From Pseudarthrobacter sulfonivorans (GTDB lineage: Bacteria > Actinomycetota > Actinomycetes > Actinomycetales > Micrococcaceae), in the NCBI RefSeq assembly GCF_001484605.1, contig NZ_CP013747.1, positions 3,782,001 to 3,846,000 on the forward strand: a DNA stretch of 64,000 nucleotides. Direction: 5' to 3'. Shown here piece after piece: positions 35,910 to 46,047 of the stretch. The notes under the pieces were generated by a model. The model ran no database searches, was not told the DNA's origin, and saw only the letters and a program-made list of their open reading frames with translations. Each line of letters opens with the position of its first letter. Within the stretch, counting starts at the first letter, position 1. A program made the translations under genes and the position numbers.

Positions 35910-37061
35910 TTAGCCCGTCGGCCCGTTCCGCATCTGCTTGACCAGGTCCAGCACCACGGCCTGCAGGTCGCCGCCGTGCTCTGCGGCGACGCGGCGCTGC
36001 CGCTGGTATCCGGCGCCGCGGCGGATGATCTTCTCGACGTCGGCCAGTTCGTCGGGGCAGCCGAGCTTCGCTGCCACCGGCTCAAGCCGGTTCAGGGTCT
36101 CCAGGAGGTGGTCGGTGACCAGCTGTTCGTTGCCGGCCGCGTCGAGGATGATGATGGCCTCCATGCCGTAGCGGGCGGCACGCCACTTGTTCTCCTGGAT
36201 GTGCCACGGCGGCATGGTGGGGATGGTGCCGCCGTTGTCCAGGGTGGTGGAGAATTCATCCACCAGGCACTGGGTGAGCGCGGCAATCGCGCCCACCTCC
36301 TCCAGCGTGGCCAGGCCGTCGCAGATGCGCATTTCGATGGTGCCGAGGTTGGGAACGGGCCGGATGTCCCAGCGGATCTCGGAGAGGGTGTCGATCACAC
36401 CGGTGGTGAACATGTCCTGGACGTAGGACTCGTATTCGTCCCAGGACGGGAACTGGAAGGGCAGGCCCGCCGTCGGCAGCTGCTGGAACATCAGGGCGCG
36501 GTGCGATGCGTAGCCGGTGTCCTCGCCGCCCCAGAACGGGCTCGACGCCGAGAGTGCCTGGAAATGCGGGAAGTAATTGACCAGGCCGTCCAGCACGGGG
36601 AGTGCCTTTTCGCGCCGGTCCAGGCCCACGTGGACGTGCACGCCGTAGATGACCATCTGCCGGCCCCACCACTGGGTGCGGTCGATCAGCTTGGCATACC
36701 GGGCCTTGTCCGTCACGGGCTGCAGCTGCGGCGGGCTGAACGGGTGGCTGCCGGCGCAGAAAACCTCCACGCCCATGGGATCGGTGATTTCGCGCACCGC
36801 GGCCAGGGACCGGCTGAGGTCTTCCTTGGCTTCGACGGCAGTCTCGCAGATGCCGGTGACCAGCTCCACGGTGTTGAGCAGGAGTTCCTGCTTGATGTGC
36901 GGGTGTTCGTCGTCTTCGTTGAGTTCGGGGTGCTTGGCAACCACGCCGCTGAGTACTTCGTTGGCCACTGATGCCAGTTCGCCGGTCTGGCCGTCCACCA
37001 GGGCCAGCTCCCATTCCACACCAAGAGTTGATTGCTTCGATGAAGCGAAATCAATCTTCAT
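35910..37061 (-). CDS. YbdK-family carboxylate-amine ligase (glutamate-cysteine ligase-like)
   Basis: A 383-residue ATP-grasp-like ligase of the GCS2/YbdK family. It begins TLGVEWELALVDGQTGEL, has HIKQELLLNTVELVTGICE and YGVHVHVGLDRREKALPVLDG sized spacing of the family, and EMRICDGLATLEEVGAIAA. Some members make gamma-glutamylcysteine weakly. In an organism with mycothiol genes, a role in glutathione is unlikely; ergothioneine precursor or another gamma-glutamyl compound is possible. AGGGGA lies a few bases before the ATG on its strand. Confidence 0.88.
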   Translation of the reverse strand: MKIDFASSKQSTLGVEWELALVDGQTGELASVANEVLSGVVAKHPELNEDDEHPHIKQELLLNTVELVTGICETAVEAKEDLSRSLAAVREITDPMGVEVFCAGSHPFSPPQLQPVTDKARYAKLIDRTQWWGRQMVIYGVHVHVGLDRREKALPVLDGLVNYFPHFQALSASSPFWGGEDTGYASHRALMFQQLPTAGLPFQFPSWDEYESYVQDMFTTGVIDTLSEIRWDIRPVPNLGTIEMRICDGLATLEEVGAIAALTQCLVDEFSTTLDNGGTIPTMPPWHIQENKWRAARYGMEAIIILDAAGNEQLVTDHLLETLNRLEPVAAKLGCPDELADVEKIIRRGAGYQRQRRVAAEHGGDLQAVVLDLVKQMRNGPTG

Positions 37062-37122
37062 GCGTTCCCCTAACTGTTCAGATATCCCTGGGCACGCGCC
37101 GCATTCAAGTCTAATGCAGGGG

Positions 37123-37128
37123 TAGCAT
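37123..37128 (+). promoter_or_regulatory. -10 box (TAGCAT) for the leaderless NagZ-like gene
   Basis: TAGCAT ends seven bases before the ATG at 37136. The purine-rich AGGGG is too far upstream to be a normal ribosome-binding site. Confidence 0.5.
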
Positions 37129-37135
37129 CGTCTTG

Positions 37136-38854
37136 ATGGCCTTGTTCCTTTGGACCCGTGACAGTATTCACAAAACCACCCTCCTTATTGCGGCCGCTGC
37201 CGTGGCCGCCCTGACTGCCTGCACGGCGGTTCCCGCCACCGCCCCGGCGACCCCCGGCCCTGCGCCCGCCTCAACCCCGGAATCAGAGCGGCCGACGACG
37301 GCACCTCCGTCCGCTTCTCCCTCACCTGACCCCGGGCTGCTGCCGCTGGGCTGGGGCCCCGAGCAGCGGGACCAGGATGTCGCCGGGGCCGCCGTGGCGG
37401 CGATGTCGGTCGAGGAGAAGGCCGGCCAGGTGCTGATGCCCGTGTACGCCGGCACGGACGCCGAAGCCCAGGCCGCCACCATTGAGCGCCTCCATCTTGC
37501 CGGGTCCATCATTATGGGCGACAACATCCCGCTCGACGCGCGCGGTCAGGCGGATCCGGCTGCCATGACTGCTGTCAACGCCCGGCTGGCCCAGGCCGCC
37601 AAGGCCGACGGCAGGCCCTGGCCCGGTCTCATCGGCGTGGACCAGGAGGGCGGGATTGTGGCGCGGCTGGGTGCGCCCCTGACCGAATGGCCAACGGCCC
37701 TGAGCTACGGGGCTGCCGGCAATGCGCCACTCGCCAAGGACGCCGGCCGCGCTCTGGCCGCGGAGATCGCGTCGCTGGGCTTCACCGTGGACTTCGCCCC
37801 CGATGCCGACGTGACCATCGGCCCAGCAGATCCCACCATCGGTGCCCGGTCAATGTCCGGCAACCCGGACGCAGCGGGAGCACTGGCGGTGGCGTTTTCC
37901 CAGGGCATGCAGGAGGCCGGCGTCCTGCCCGCCGTCAAGCACTTCCCCGGCCACGGCTCCGTCACCGTTGACTCGCACCAGGACCTCCCGGTGCAGCCCG
38001 CGGGCATCGCGGAACTCGAAGCCCGGGACTGGAAGCCGTTCCGGGCGGCCATCGCCGCCGGTATGCCCATGGTCATGACCGGGCACATCGCCGTACCGGC
38101 CTTGGAACCCGGCGTCCCGGCGTCGTTGTCCGGCCCCACCTATGCTGCGCTGCGCGGCATGGGCTTCAAGGGTGTGGCGGTGACCGATGCCCTCAACATG
38201 GGCGCAGTCCAGCAGCAATACCCGGGCGGCTCCGCAGCAACCGCGGCGCTCGCCGCGGGCGTGGACCTGCTCCTGATGCCCACGGACGTGGGGCAGGCCC
38301 ACGCAGCCATCGTTAGCGCTGTCGCGGCCGGAACACTGCCGGCGGCCCGCCTGGACGAAGCAGCTGTCCGCGTGGCCACCATGATGACCTGGCGCGGCCG
38401 CGTCACGTCGCCGCCTGCCGGGTCGACCCCCGCCAGCGCAGCCCCCGGCAGCGGCGCCGACATCTCGGCGCGGGTCTCCGCGGCCGCCGTCACGGTGCTG
38501 TCCGGACACTGCGGCGCGCCAATCGTCGAGGGAAGCATCCGGATTGCCGGCGGATCAGCGCAGGACCGGGCGCGGTTTGAGGCTGCCGCAGCGAAGGCCG
38601 GGCTCGGCACCGGGGCGGGCCCCCTGGTCAGCCTCATCGGTTACGCCGGTCGGCCGGTTGGGGGCGACATTGCCGTGGCACTGGATGCGCCGTGGCCGCT
38701 GCAGGATTCCACTGGCCCGGTGAAGATTGCGCTGTACGGCCGCACGCCTGGCGCTTTTGACGCCCTCGTTGCCGTGCTGGCAGGCAAGGCAACTGCCCCG
38801 GGAAAGCTGCCCGCCGCCGTCGGAAGCTATCCAGCCGGGACGGGCTGCCCGTAA
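37136..38854 (+). CDS. GH3 beta-N-acetylhexosaminidase-like lipoprotein (NagZ family)
   Basis: A 572-residue exported glycosidase. The N terminus has a hydrophobic signal ending in the lipobox LTAC, so it should be lipid-anchored outside the membrane. A Pro/Thr/Ser-rich linker (about residues 40-75) follows. The GH3 domain holds GLIGVDQEGGIVARL, the K268-H269 motif KHFPGHG and the nucleophile D351 in VTDALNMGA. NagZ-type enzymes release GlcNAc from peptidoglycan fragments. The C-terminal ~150 residues resemble a GH3 C-domain. TTG at 37133 is an alternative start. Confidence 0.92.
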   Translation: MALFLWTRDSIHKTTLLIAAAAVAALTACTAVPATAPATPGPAPASTPESERPTTAPPSASPSPDPGLLPLGWGPEQRDQDVAGAAVAAMSVEEKAGQVLMPVYAGTDAEAQAATIERLHLAGSIIMGDNIPLDARGQADPAAMTAVNARLAQAAKADGRPWPGLIGVDQEGGIVARLGAPLTEWPTALSYGAAGNAPLAKDAGRALAAEIASLGFTVDFAPDADVTIGPADPTIGARSMSGNPDAAGALAVAFSQGMQEAGVLPAVKHFPGHGSVTVDSHQDLPVQPAGIAELEARDWKPFRAAIAAGMPMVMTGHIAVPALEPGVPASLSGPTYAALRGMGFKGVAVTDALNMGAVQQQYPGGSAATAALAAGVDLLLMPTDVGQAHAAIVSAVAAGTLPAARLDEAAVRVATMMTWRGRVTSPPAGSTPASAAPGSGADISARVSAAAVTVLSGHCGAPIVEGSIRIAGGSAQDRARFEAAAAKAGLGTGAGPLVSLIGYAGRPVGGDIAVALDAPWPLQDSTGPVKIALYGRTPGAFDALVAVLAGKATAPGKLPAAVGSYPAGTGCP

Positions 38855-38892
38855 CTTGGCCCGCAACACATCGCCGAATCGGTCAGCGGCGG

Positions 38893-38898
38893 TTTAAT
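38893..38898 (+). promoter_or_regulatory. -10 box (TTTAAT) for the leaderless AroE-like gene
   Basis: TTTAAT matches five of six -10 positions and ends six bases before the GTG at 38905. Confidence 0.5.
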
Positions 38899-38904
38899 GG
38901 ACAG

Positions 38905-39723
38905 GTGCCCATTCTGAATAAAGACATGACCCTGTGTATTTCGCTGTCGGCCCGGCCCAGCAACAACGGGACGCGGTTCCACAACCACCTCTACGACCAG
39001 CTGGACCTGAACTGGATCTACAAGGCCTTCGCCCCCGCCGACCTGGCCCAGGCGATCGCCGGCGTCAGGGGCCTGGGAATCCGCGGCTGTGCGGTGTCCA
39101 TGCCGTACAAGGAGGACGTGATGGCCCTCGTCGATGAGCTGGATCCTTCCGCTAAAGCCATCGATTCGGTCAACACAATCGTGAACACTGACGGGCATCT
39201 GAAGGCCTACAACACCGACTACACCGCCATCGAGCAGCTCCTCGCAAGCAACGCCGTGCCCACGGACTACTCGGTGCTGGTCCAAGGTGCCGGCGGCATG
39301 GCCAAGGCCACCGTCGCGGCCCTGCGGGACGCCGGCTTCACGGATGTCACCGTCATCGCCCGGAACGAAGACACCGGCCGGGCGCTCGCTGAGCAGTACG
39401 GGTTCCAGTGGCGGGCAACGCTCGACGGCGGCACGGCGGACCTGATCATCAACGTCACGCCTATCGGTATGGCAGGCGGCCCGGAAGTGGACTCGCTGTC
39501 CTTCCCGGAAGCTGCGATCGCGGCAGCCAAGGTGGTCTTCGACGTCGTGGCGCTGCCTGCAGAGACGCCGCTGATCAAGGCGGCCCGCGCCGCCGGGAAA
39601 CAGGTGATCACGGGAGCCGAAGTGGCCACCATCCAGGCGCTCGAGCAGTTTGTGCTCTACACCGGTGTCCGGCCCACCGACGAGCAGGTCCAGGCCGCCG
39701 AGGACTTTATGCGCGCCCAGTAA
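38905..39723 (+). CDS. Shikimate 5-dehydrogenase-like protein
   Basis: A 272-residue AroE-fold enzyme. The catalytic lysine is in SMPYKEDV and the aspartate in YNTDYTAI. The NADP-binding loop is VLVQGAGGMAKATVAALRDAG, and INVTPIGMAGG follows. The N-terminal motif reads ISLSARPSNNGTRFHN instead of the classical HSxSPxxHN, so it may be a shikimate dehydrogenase paralogue acting on a related substrate. GTG at 38905 is chosen; ATG at 38926 would shorten it by seven residues. It follows the NagZ-like gene by 50 bases with its own leaderless promoter. Confidence 0.87.
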   Translation: MPILNKDMTLCISLSARPSNNGTRFHNHLYDQLDLNWIYKAFAPADLAQAIAGVRGLGIRGCAVSMPYKEDVMALVDELDPSAKAIDSVNTIVNTDGHLKAYNTDYTAIEQLLASNAVPTDYSVLVQGAGGMAKATVAALRDAGFTDVTVIARNEDTGRALAEQYGFQWRATLDGGTADLIINVTPIGMAGGPEVDSLSFPEAAIAAAKVVFDVVALPAETPLIKAARAAGKQVITGAEVATIQALEQFVLYTGVRPTDEQVQAAEDFMRAQ

Positions 39724-39750
39724 GGCCAGGCCTCAGGACGGTTCGCTGCC

Positions 39751-40980
39751 TTAGACAGGTTCCACCGAGATGGCCACCCGGTCCTCCCCAATGCGGGTCA
39801 GGACCAGGGTGGCTGTTTTTTGTCCGGCCTTTTTCCCGGCCACCTTGCTTCCGGCGAACAGCTGCTTGCGCAGTTCCTCCGGAGTTACCGAGGTGCCGCG
39901 CTTTTTGATGTCCAGCACCGTGAAGCCGTTCTCCTTCACCCAGGCCTTGAGCGCCTTGACGTTGTACGGCATCACTTCCAGGACCTTGTAGGCGCGGGCG
40001 AACGGCGTGTCCACCAGCTCCGGAGCGCAGATGTAGGCGATGTGCTCGTCCAGCAGGTGCCCGCGCAGTTGAAGCGCGACGTCGGCCACCAGTCCGGCGC
40101 GGATCACCGCGCCATCGGGCTCATACAGGTAGCCCTCTGCCGGACCCACCGGCGCGGCGGGACCGCCGTCGAAGTCTTCAGCGCTGGTCAGCTCGGCGGC
40201 GCCCTGCGGGCCGAGCAGCAGCGCGGCCCGGCGGATTCCGGGCCGGCGCACGGAGTTGAACCACAGGGCCACCTCGGTGACGTCGCCGCCTACCGAGACC
40301 CACTGCGCCTCGCAGCCGGCGGGAACTGACTCGTGCGGCATGCCGGGTCCCATTTTGACGCCAACGGCGCGCCCGGTGGCAGCGAGCGATTCCACAAAGG
40401 ACAGCGGCGGCGAAAACGCCTCAGGATCCCAGATCCTCTTGGTGCCGGACGTGGACGTGACCCGTCGGGCAGGATCCAGCCAGACGCCGTCGACCCCGTC
40501 CAATGGGACGGTAGTGGCGTCCGAATGAACCACGGTGGCGTTGGGGAAGGGGATCAGGTTGACCGTGGCGCAGGCGGCCGTGGTTTCGTCCATTTCCACG
40601 GCCGTGACCGTGATGTCCATCGATGCCAGTGCCAGGGAGTCCGCGGCAAGGCCGCAGCCGAGGTCGGCCACGTGGCGGACGCCGGCCTGCGCAAAGCGCT
40701 CGGCATGCCGAGCAGCAACAGTGAGGCGCGTGGCCTGTTCCAGCCCGGCCTGCGTGAAGAGCATGCTCCGGGCGAACTCGCCGAACTTCAGCTCGGCCTT
40801 GGTGCGGAGCCGGGACTGGGTGAGGACGGCGGAGACCAGTGCGGGGGAGTGCCCGGCCTTGCGGAGGGCCGCGTTGAGCTCGAAGGACTTGTCCTCGCGG
40901 TACGGGCCCAGGGACGCCAGGAGCTCCCAGCCTTCGCTCGTGAGCAGTGGGGCGATCTGGTCCTGCGGTGCTTGAGCCAT
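39751..40980 (-). CDS. Class I SAM-dependent methyltransferase with THUMP-like C-terminal domain
   Basis: A 409-residue protein. After an N-terminal helical region, the SAM motif I is HVADLGCGLAADSLALA (D106-G110). VEMDETTAACATVNL provides the acidic residue after strand two, and DGVWLDPARR is motif IV-like. The C-terminal ~120 residues (VRAGL...LKAWVKENGFTVLDIKKRG) resemble a THUMP-like domain, suggesting an RNA substrate; this is inference. ATG at 40980 is seven bases after TAGGCT on its strand, indicating a leaderless transcript divergent from the small membrane protein. Confidence 0.88.
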   Translation of the reverse strand: MAQAPQDQIAPLLTSEGWELLASLGPYREDKSFELNAALRKAGHSPALVSAVLTQSRLRTKAELKFGEFARSMLFTQAGLEQATRLTVAARHAERFAQAGVRHVADLGCGLAADSLALASMDITVTAVEMDETTAACATVNLIPFPNATVVHSDATTVPLDGVDGVWLDPARRVTSTSGTKRIWDPEAFSPPLSFVESLAATGRAVGVKMGPGMPHESVPAGCEAQWVSVGGDVTEVALWFNSVRRPGIRRAALLLGPQGAAELTSAEDFDGGPAAPVGPAEGYLYEPDGAVIRAGLVADVALQLRGHLLDEHIAYICAPELVDTPFARAYKVLEVMPYNVKALKAWVKENGFTVLDIKKRGTSVTPEELRKQLFAGSKVAGKKAGQKTATLVLTRIGEDRVAISVEPV

Positions 40981-40987
40981 GGGTTCA

Positions 40988-40993
40988 AGCCTA
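40988..40993 (-). promoter_or_regulatory. -10 box (TAGGCT) for the leaderless methyltransferase gene
   Basis: On the minus strand TAGGCT ends seven bases before the ATG at 40980. It pairs with a divergent box at 41023-41028. Confidence 0.55.
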
Positions 40994-41022
40994 GTGGAGG
41001 TGGCCCGGCGGCCAGATCCGGC

Positions 41023-41028
41023 TAGGGT
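41023..41028 (+). promoter_or_regulatory. -10 box (TAGGGT) for the leaderless small membrane protein gene
   Basis: TAGGGT ends seven bases before the ATG at 41036, with no ribosome-binding site. Confidence 0.5.
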
Positions 41029-41035
41029 TGAAGGC

Positions 41036-41419
41036 ATGGAAGACAGCGCAGGCACCCAGCCGTCCGGACTACCCCAAGCCAGCAACCCGGACCTGGTGAA
41101 GTTCGCCCGCCCCGCGCTGATTGCAGGATCCGCAGTGGCCGTGGTCTGCGTCGCGCTGCTCATTATCATCTTCTTCCTGGACACGTTCAACGCCACTGTC
41201 TACTCCGTGGGCGGCAAGAATATCCAGGACGTCACGGACGAGGCAGGGGAGATCCGCGGCCTCTACGCCGGGGCGCGCATAGGCGGCATCATCTTGCTGG
41301 TGGTCTCGCTGCTGGCTGCCGGGGGCGGCGCCGTGGTGCTGTACCTGCGGCGGGGCACCGTTGAGGAAGGGGACGACGGCGACGAGGACGTCGATCTCGA
41401 GGACCTCACCGGCCGGTAG
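41036..41419 (+). CDS. Hypothetical small membrane protein
   Basis: A 127-residue protein with two hydrophobic segments (about residues 27-48, PALIAGSAVAVVCVALLIII, and 80-105, IGGIILLVVSLLAAGGGAVV). An extracytoplasmic loop of about 30 residues lies between them, and the tail is very acidic (VEEGDDGDEDVDLEDL). No family recognised. It lies between a methyltransferase and groES and is probably independent of both. ATG at 41036 is set by the leaderless box. Confidence 0.78.
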   Translation: MEDSAGTQPSGLPQASNPDLVKFARPALIAGSAVAVVCVALLIIIFFLDTFNATVYSVGGKNIQDVTDEAGEIRGLYAGARIGGIILLVVSLLAAGGGAVVLYLRRGTVEEGDDGDEDVDLEDLTGR

Positions 41420-41444
41420 CAGGCTGTTCGCCGGCGACATAATT

Positions 41445-41471
41445 CTGGCACTCGCCTTGACCGAGTGCTAA
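41445..41471. promoter_or_regulatory. CIRCE element 1 upstream of groESL
   Basis: CTGGCACTC-N9-GAGTGCTAA. The right half is the perfect CIRCE consensus and the left half differs at two positions. It overlaps the -35 box. Expected to bind the HrcA repressor. Confidence 0.88.
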
Positions 41472-41485
41472 CCAATACATAGAGT
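41457..41485 (+). promoter_or_regulatory. groESL promoter
   Basis: TTGACC (41457-41462) and TAGAGT (41480-41485) are spaced by 17 bases. The promoter lies between and partly within two CIRCE operators, so HrcA should block it from both sides. Confidence 0.7.
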
Positions 41486-41490
41486 CATCA

Positions 41491-41517
41491 TTAGCACTCT
41501 CCCTAGGAGGGTGCTAA
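41491..41517. promoter_or_regulatory. CIRCE element 2 upstream of groESL
   Basis: TTAGCACTC-N9-GGGTGCTAA. The left half is perfect and the right half has one mismatch. It starts near the expected transcription start, downstream of the -10 box. Confidence 0.9.
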
Positions 41518-41630
41518 CACATGACGAGCTGCCAGCCAGGCTGCTGCCGGCACCGCGACGACGGTTTGCCAGCCACGGCGAAGCGGCTCAACTGTCCACA
41601 AATTTCGCTGACGTAGAAGGAGAGGTCCGA

Positions 41631-41924
41631 GTGTCGGTCTCTATTAAGCCTCTTGAGGATCGTATTGTTGTCCGCCCGCTCGAAGCCGAGCAGACCACGG
41701 CTTCCGGCCTGGTTATCCCGGACTCCGCACAGGAGAAGCCGCAGGAGGGTGAAGTTGTTGCAGTAGGCCCCGGCCGCTTCGAAGACGGCAACCGCGTCCC
41801 TGTCGACGTAGCCGTTGGCGACGTTGTTATCTACTCCAAGTACGGTGGAACCGAAGTCAAGACCGGTGGCAACGAGTACCTCGTGCTGTCCGCCCGCGAC
41901 GTTCTGGCGATCGTCGTAAAGTAA
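41631..41924 (+). CDS. groES: Co-chaperonin GroES
   Basis: A 97-residue heptameric lid of the chaperonin. The sequence [20 protein letters not shown], the mobile-loop region [16 protein letters not shown] and [19 protein letters not shown] are typical. GTG at 41631 is preceded by AAGGAG (41617-41622); the frame continues upstream into the leader but without coding character. It is co-transcribed with groEL 77 bases downstream under the twin-CIRCE promoter. The 5' leader is about 140 bases. Confidence 0.97.
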   Translation: MSVSIKPLEDRIVVRPLEAEQTTASGLVIPDSAQEKPQEGEVVAVGPGRFEDGNRVPVDVAVGDVVIYSKYGGTEVKTGGNEYLVLSARDVLAIVVK

Positions 41925-41989
41925 CTCTTTGGATCCCCGTACTGCTGTTCCGTCCCTGACTGAACAACAGTGCGGGGTTCTGTCTTTGA

Positions 41990-43612
<1,623 letters not shown>

Positions 43613-43671
43613 TCCCCGCTGTCCCCTGACGGTGAGGGCTTAGAGCCTCCGCGCAAAGTCTCCAAACAAAG

Positions 43672-43703
43672 AACCGGTCCAGCTTCCGCTGGGCCGGTTT
43701 TTT
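43672..43703 (+). terminator. Intrinsic terminator of groESL
   Basis: AACCGGTCCAGC pairs with GCTGGGCCGGTT (12 bp, one G-U) around TTCC, followed by six T. A classical rho-independent terminator. Confidence 0.93.
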
Positions 43704-43737
43704 GTGCCACAAATCATTCGCGGTGAGCTTTCCCGCC

Positions 43738-44340
43738 CTATGCGCCCGGCATGTCCTGTGTTTCAACGTCGCCCGCACGCTCGTAGACCAGCGACACCGC
43801 CCCCTTCGGGAAGCTGCGCGCCGGCTCGGCGAGACGGAACGAGGCGGGGATAGTCCCGGCGTCGAAGAGGCGCTTGCCCTGCCCGAGAGTGATCGGATAG
43901 AGCCAGAGATGGAGGCGGTCGATCACGTCTGCCGCCAGCAGTGAACGGATGAGGACGCCGCTGCCGAACATGTGCACCTGGTTGTACTCCTCGCGGAGCC
44001 GTCCCGCGGCCGTGGCATCAGGGAGCACCGTGGTGCCCGCCCAGCTTGGATCGGTCAGGGTGCCGGAGACGACGAATTTGGGCACCCGGTTGAGTGTCCC
44101 GCCGATGTCGTCAGACTGGTGCGGCCAGTAGGCCGCGAAGATGTCGTAGGTTTTCCGGCCGAGGAGCAGGGCGTCGATGAGGGCGATCTCGGCGCCAATG
44201 GCCGCGTCGGCTTCGTCGTCGGACACCGGCATCTGCCAGCCACCGAAGGCGAAACTGCCCTCGGTGTCCTCCTTGCTACCGCCGGGCGCCTGGTAGACGC
44301 CGTCGAGAGTGATGAACAGGTTCGCGACGATGATGCCCAC
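43738..44340 (-). CDS. Dihydrofolate reductase-like protein (RibD C-terminal domain family)
   Basis: A 200-residue single-domain protein of the RibD_C/DHFR fold. It starts IIVANLFITLDGVYQAPG and contains LLLGRKTYDIFAAYWP, PKFVVSGTL and MFGSGVLIRSLLAADVIDRLHLWLYPITLGQGKRLF cut-outs typical of the YyaP/YwjB group, whose substrates are mostly unknown. It is not the essential folate enzyme. GTG at 44340; CAGAAT on the coding strand six bases upstream suggests a leaderless transcript. Divergent from the DNA ligase. Confidence 0.88.
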   Translation of the reverse strand: MGIIVANLFITLDGVYQAPGGSKEDTEGSFAFGGWQMPVSDDEADAAIGAEIALIDALLLGRKTYDIFAAYWPHQSDDIGGTLNRVPKFVVSGTLTDPSWAGTTVLPDATAAGRLREEYNQVHMFGSGVLIRSLLAADVIDRLHLWLYPITLGQGKRLFDAGTIPASFRLAEPARSFPKGAVSLVYERAGDVETQDMPGA

Positions 44341-44420
44341 GCGTCCATTCTGGAACGGCGTCCCGGTGCTGTCCAGCGTTCTTCACTGTCCAGCGTCGGC
44401 GGGCGTGGCAGACTGATGCC

Positions 44421-45944
44421 ATGCTGCTCGACGAGCTCGTGAAAACCACGGATACCGTCGCGTCAACCCGCTCACGGCTCGCGAAGGTCGACGCACTGGC
44501 CGATCTGCTGCGCCGGCTCGAGCCCGCGGATATCGCGGCGGCCGTCGGCCTGCTCATCGCCCGGCCGCGGCAGGGCAGGGTAGGGATCGGCTGGCGCGGC
44601 ATGACGGCGGCCATGGGGGAGCCGGCCGCCGAGCCGAGCCTTACTGTCGCCGACCTCGACGCCGCGCTGGACCGGCTGCTGGGAACCGCGGGCGCTGGAT
44701 CGGCCGCGGAGCGCGCCGCGACCCTCCGGCTGCTCACGGCGGCAGCCACCGAGCGCGAGCAAGCCTTCATCGCCGGCGTGCTGCTTGGTGAATTGCGTAC
44801 CGGTGCGCTCGAGGGGGTGCTGACGGATGCCGTTGCCCGCGCCGCCGATCTGCCCGTCGACGCCGTACGCCGCGCGGCGATGCTTTCCGGCGATCTCGGC
44901 GAAACCGCACTGCTGGCGATCACGGGCACCGCAGCCGAGCTTGACGCCGTCGGCCTGGTCGTCGGCCGCCCCGTGCAGCCTATGCTCGCCGCAACTGCGG
45001 CCAGCGCTACCGCGGCGCTGGAGGTCACGGGGGAGGCGTCCGTGGAATACAAGCTCGACGGCGCGCGCATCCAGGTGCATCGCGTCGGCGACGATATTCG
45101 CATCTACACGCGCACCCTGGCCGAGGTGACCCACCGGCTGCCGGAGGTGGTGGAGGTGGTGCGCGGACTGCCGGTGCGCGATGTGATCCTCGACGGCGAG
45201 ACCCTCGCCCTCGACGAGGACGGCGGCCCGCGACCGTTCCAGGAGACCATGTCGCGGTTCGGGGCGGATGCGGCGCGTGCCACGGTGCTGCATCCGTGGT
45301 TCTTCGACGTGCTGCACATCGACGGGCGCGACCTGCTCGACGAACCTTTGTTGACGCGCCTCGGCGTGCTGGAGCGCATCGCGCCCGAACACCGGATCCC
45401 GGGGGAGATCACGGCAGATGCGGCCGTTGCTGAGAGAGTGTCGCGCGATGCGCTCGCCGCGGGCCATGAGGGCGTGGTTGTGAAGGCGGTGGGATCGGCC
45501 TACGCGGCCGGCAGGCGTGGCTCCAACTGGATCAAGGTGAAGCCGGTACTCACTTACGACCTGGTGGTGCTTGCCTGCGAGTGGGGGTCAGGACGGCGCA
45601 CCGGGCTCCTGTCGAACCTGCACCTCGGAGCCCTCGACCCGACCGGCGAGTTCGGCGAACCCGGCGGCTACGTGATGGTGGGCAAGACATTCAAGGGCCT
45701 CACCGACGCCCTGCTGCGCTGGCAGACCGAGAGGTTCCAGGAGCTGGAGGTGCGGAGCACGGCGGGCACCGTCTGGGTCGAGCCCGTCACGGTGGTCGAG
45801 ATCGCGATCGACGGCGTGCAGCGTTCCCCGCGCTATCCGGGCGGAATCGCGCTGAGGTTCGCACGCGTCAAGCGCTACCGCGACGACAAGACAGCCGCGG
45901 AGGCCGACACCATTCAGACGCTGCGCGCGCTGCTGCGTCTCTAG
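44421..45944 (+). CDS. ATP-dependent DNA ligase (LigB type)
   Basis: A 507-residue ligase, the same length as mycobacterial LigB. The N-terminal ~190 residues are the DNA-binding domain. The adenylation motif I has the nucleophilic lysine K211 in EYKLDGARIQVHR; ILDGETLAL, EGVVVKAVGSAYAAGRRG and NWIKVKP are further nucleotidyltransferase motifs, and the OB-fold follows. It seals nicks and is accessory to the NAD-dependent LigA, probably in repair. ATG follows a weak -10-like CAGACT by six bases. Confidence 0.94.
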   Translation: MLLDELVKTTDTVASTRSRLAKVDALADLLRRLEPADIAAAVGLLIARPRQGRVGIGWRGMTAAMGEPAAEPSLTVADLDAALDRLLGTAGAGSAAERAATLRLLTAAATEREQAFIAGVLLGELRTGALEGVLTDAVARAADLPVDAVRRAAMLSGDLGETALLAITGTAAELDAVGLVVGRPVQPMLAATAASATAALEVTGEASVEYKLDGARIQVHRVGDDIRIYTRTLAEVTHRLPEVVEVVRGLPVRDVILDGETLALDEDGGPRPFQETMSRFGADAARATVLHPWFFDVLHIDGRDLLDEPLLTRLGVLERIAPEHRIPGEITADAAVAERVSRDALAAGHEGVVVKAVGSAYAAGRRGSNWIKVKPVLTYDLVVLACEWGSGRRTGLLSNLHLGALDPTGEFGEPGGYVMVGKTFKGLTDALLRWQTERFQELEVRSTAGTVWVEPVTVVEIAIDGVQRSPRYPGGIALRFARVKRYRDDKTAAEADTIQTLRALLRL

Positions 45945-46047
45945 CTTGTGCCGCTTCTCCACCGGGCGTACCGTGGCGCTTAAGTGCCGCCGCGCCCAGC
46001 GTGCGGCGGGCCAACAGGTTGGGCGGTTGGTATCCGGAAGGGACCAG

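Noticed and set aside
41511-41630. Upstream extension of groES
   Set aside because: The frame is open but begins inside CIRCE2. The conserved N terminus and AAGGAG site fix the start at 41631.
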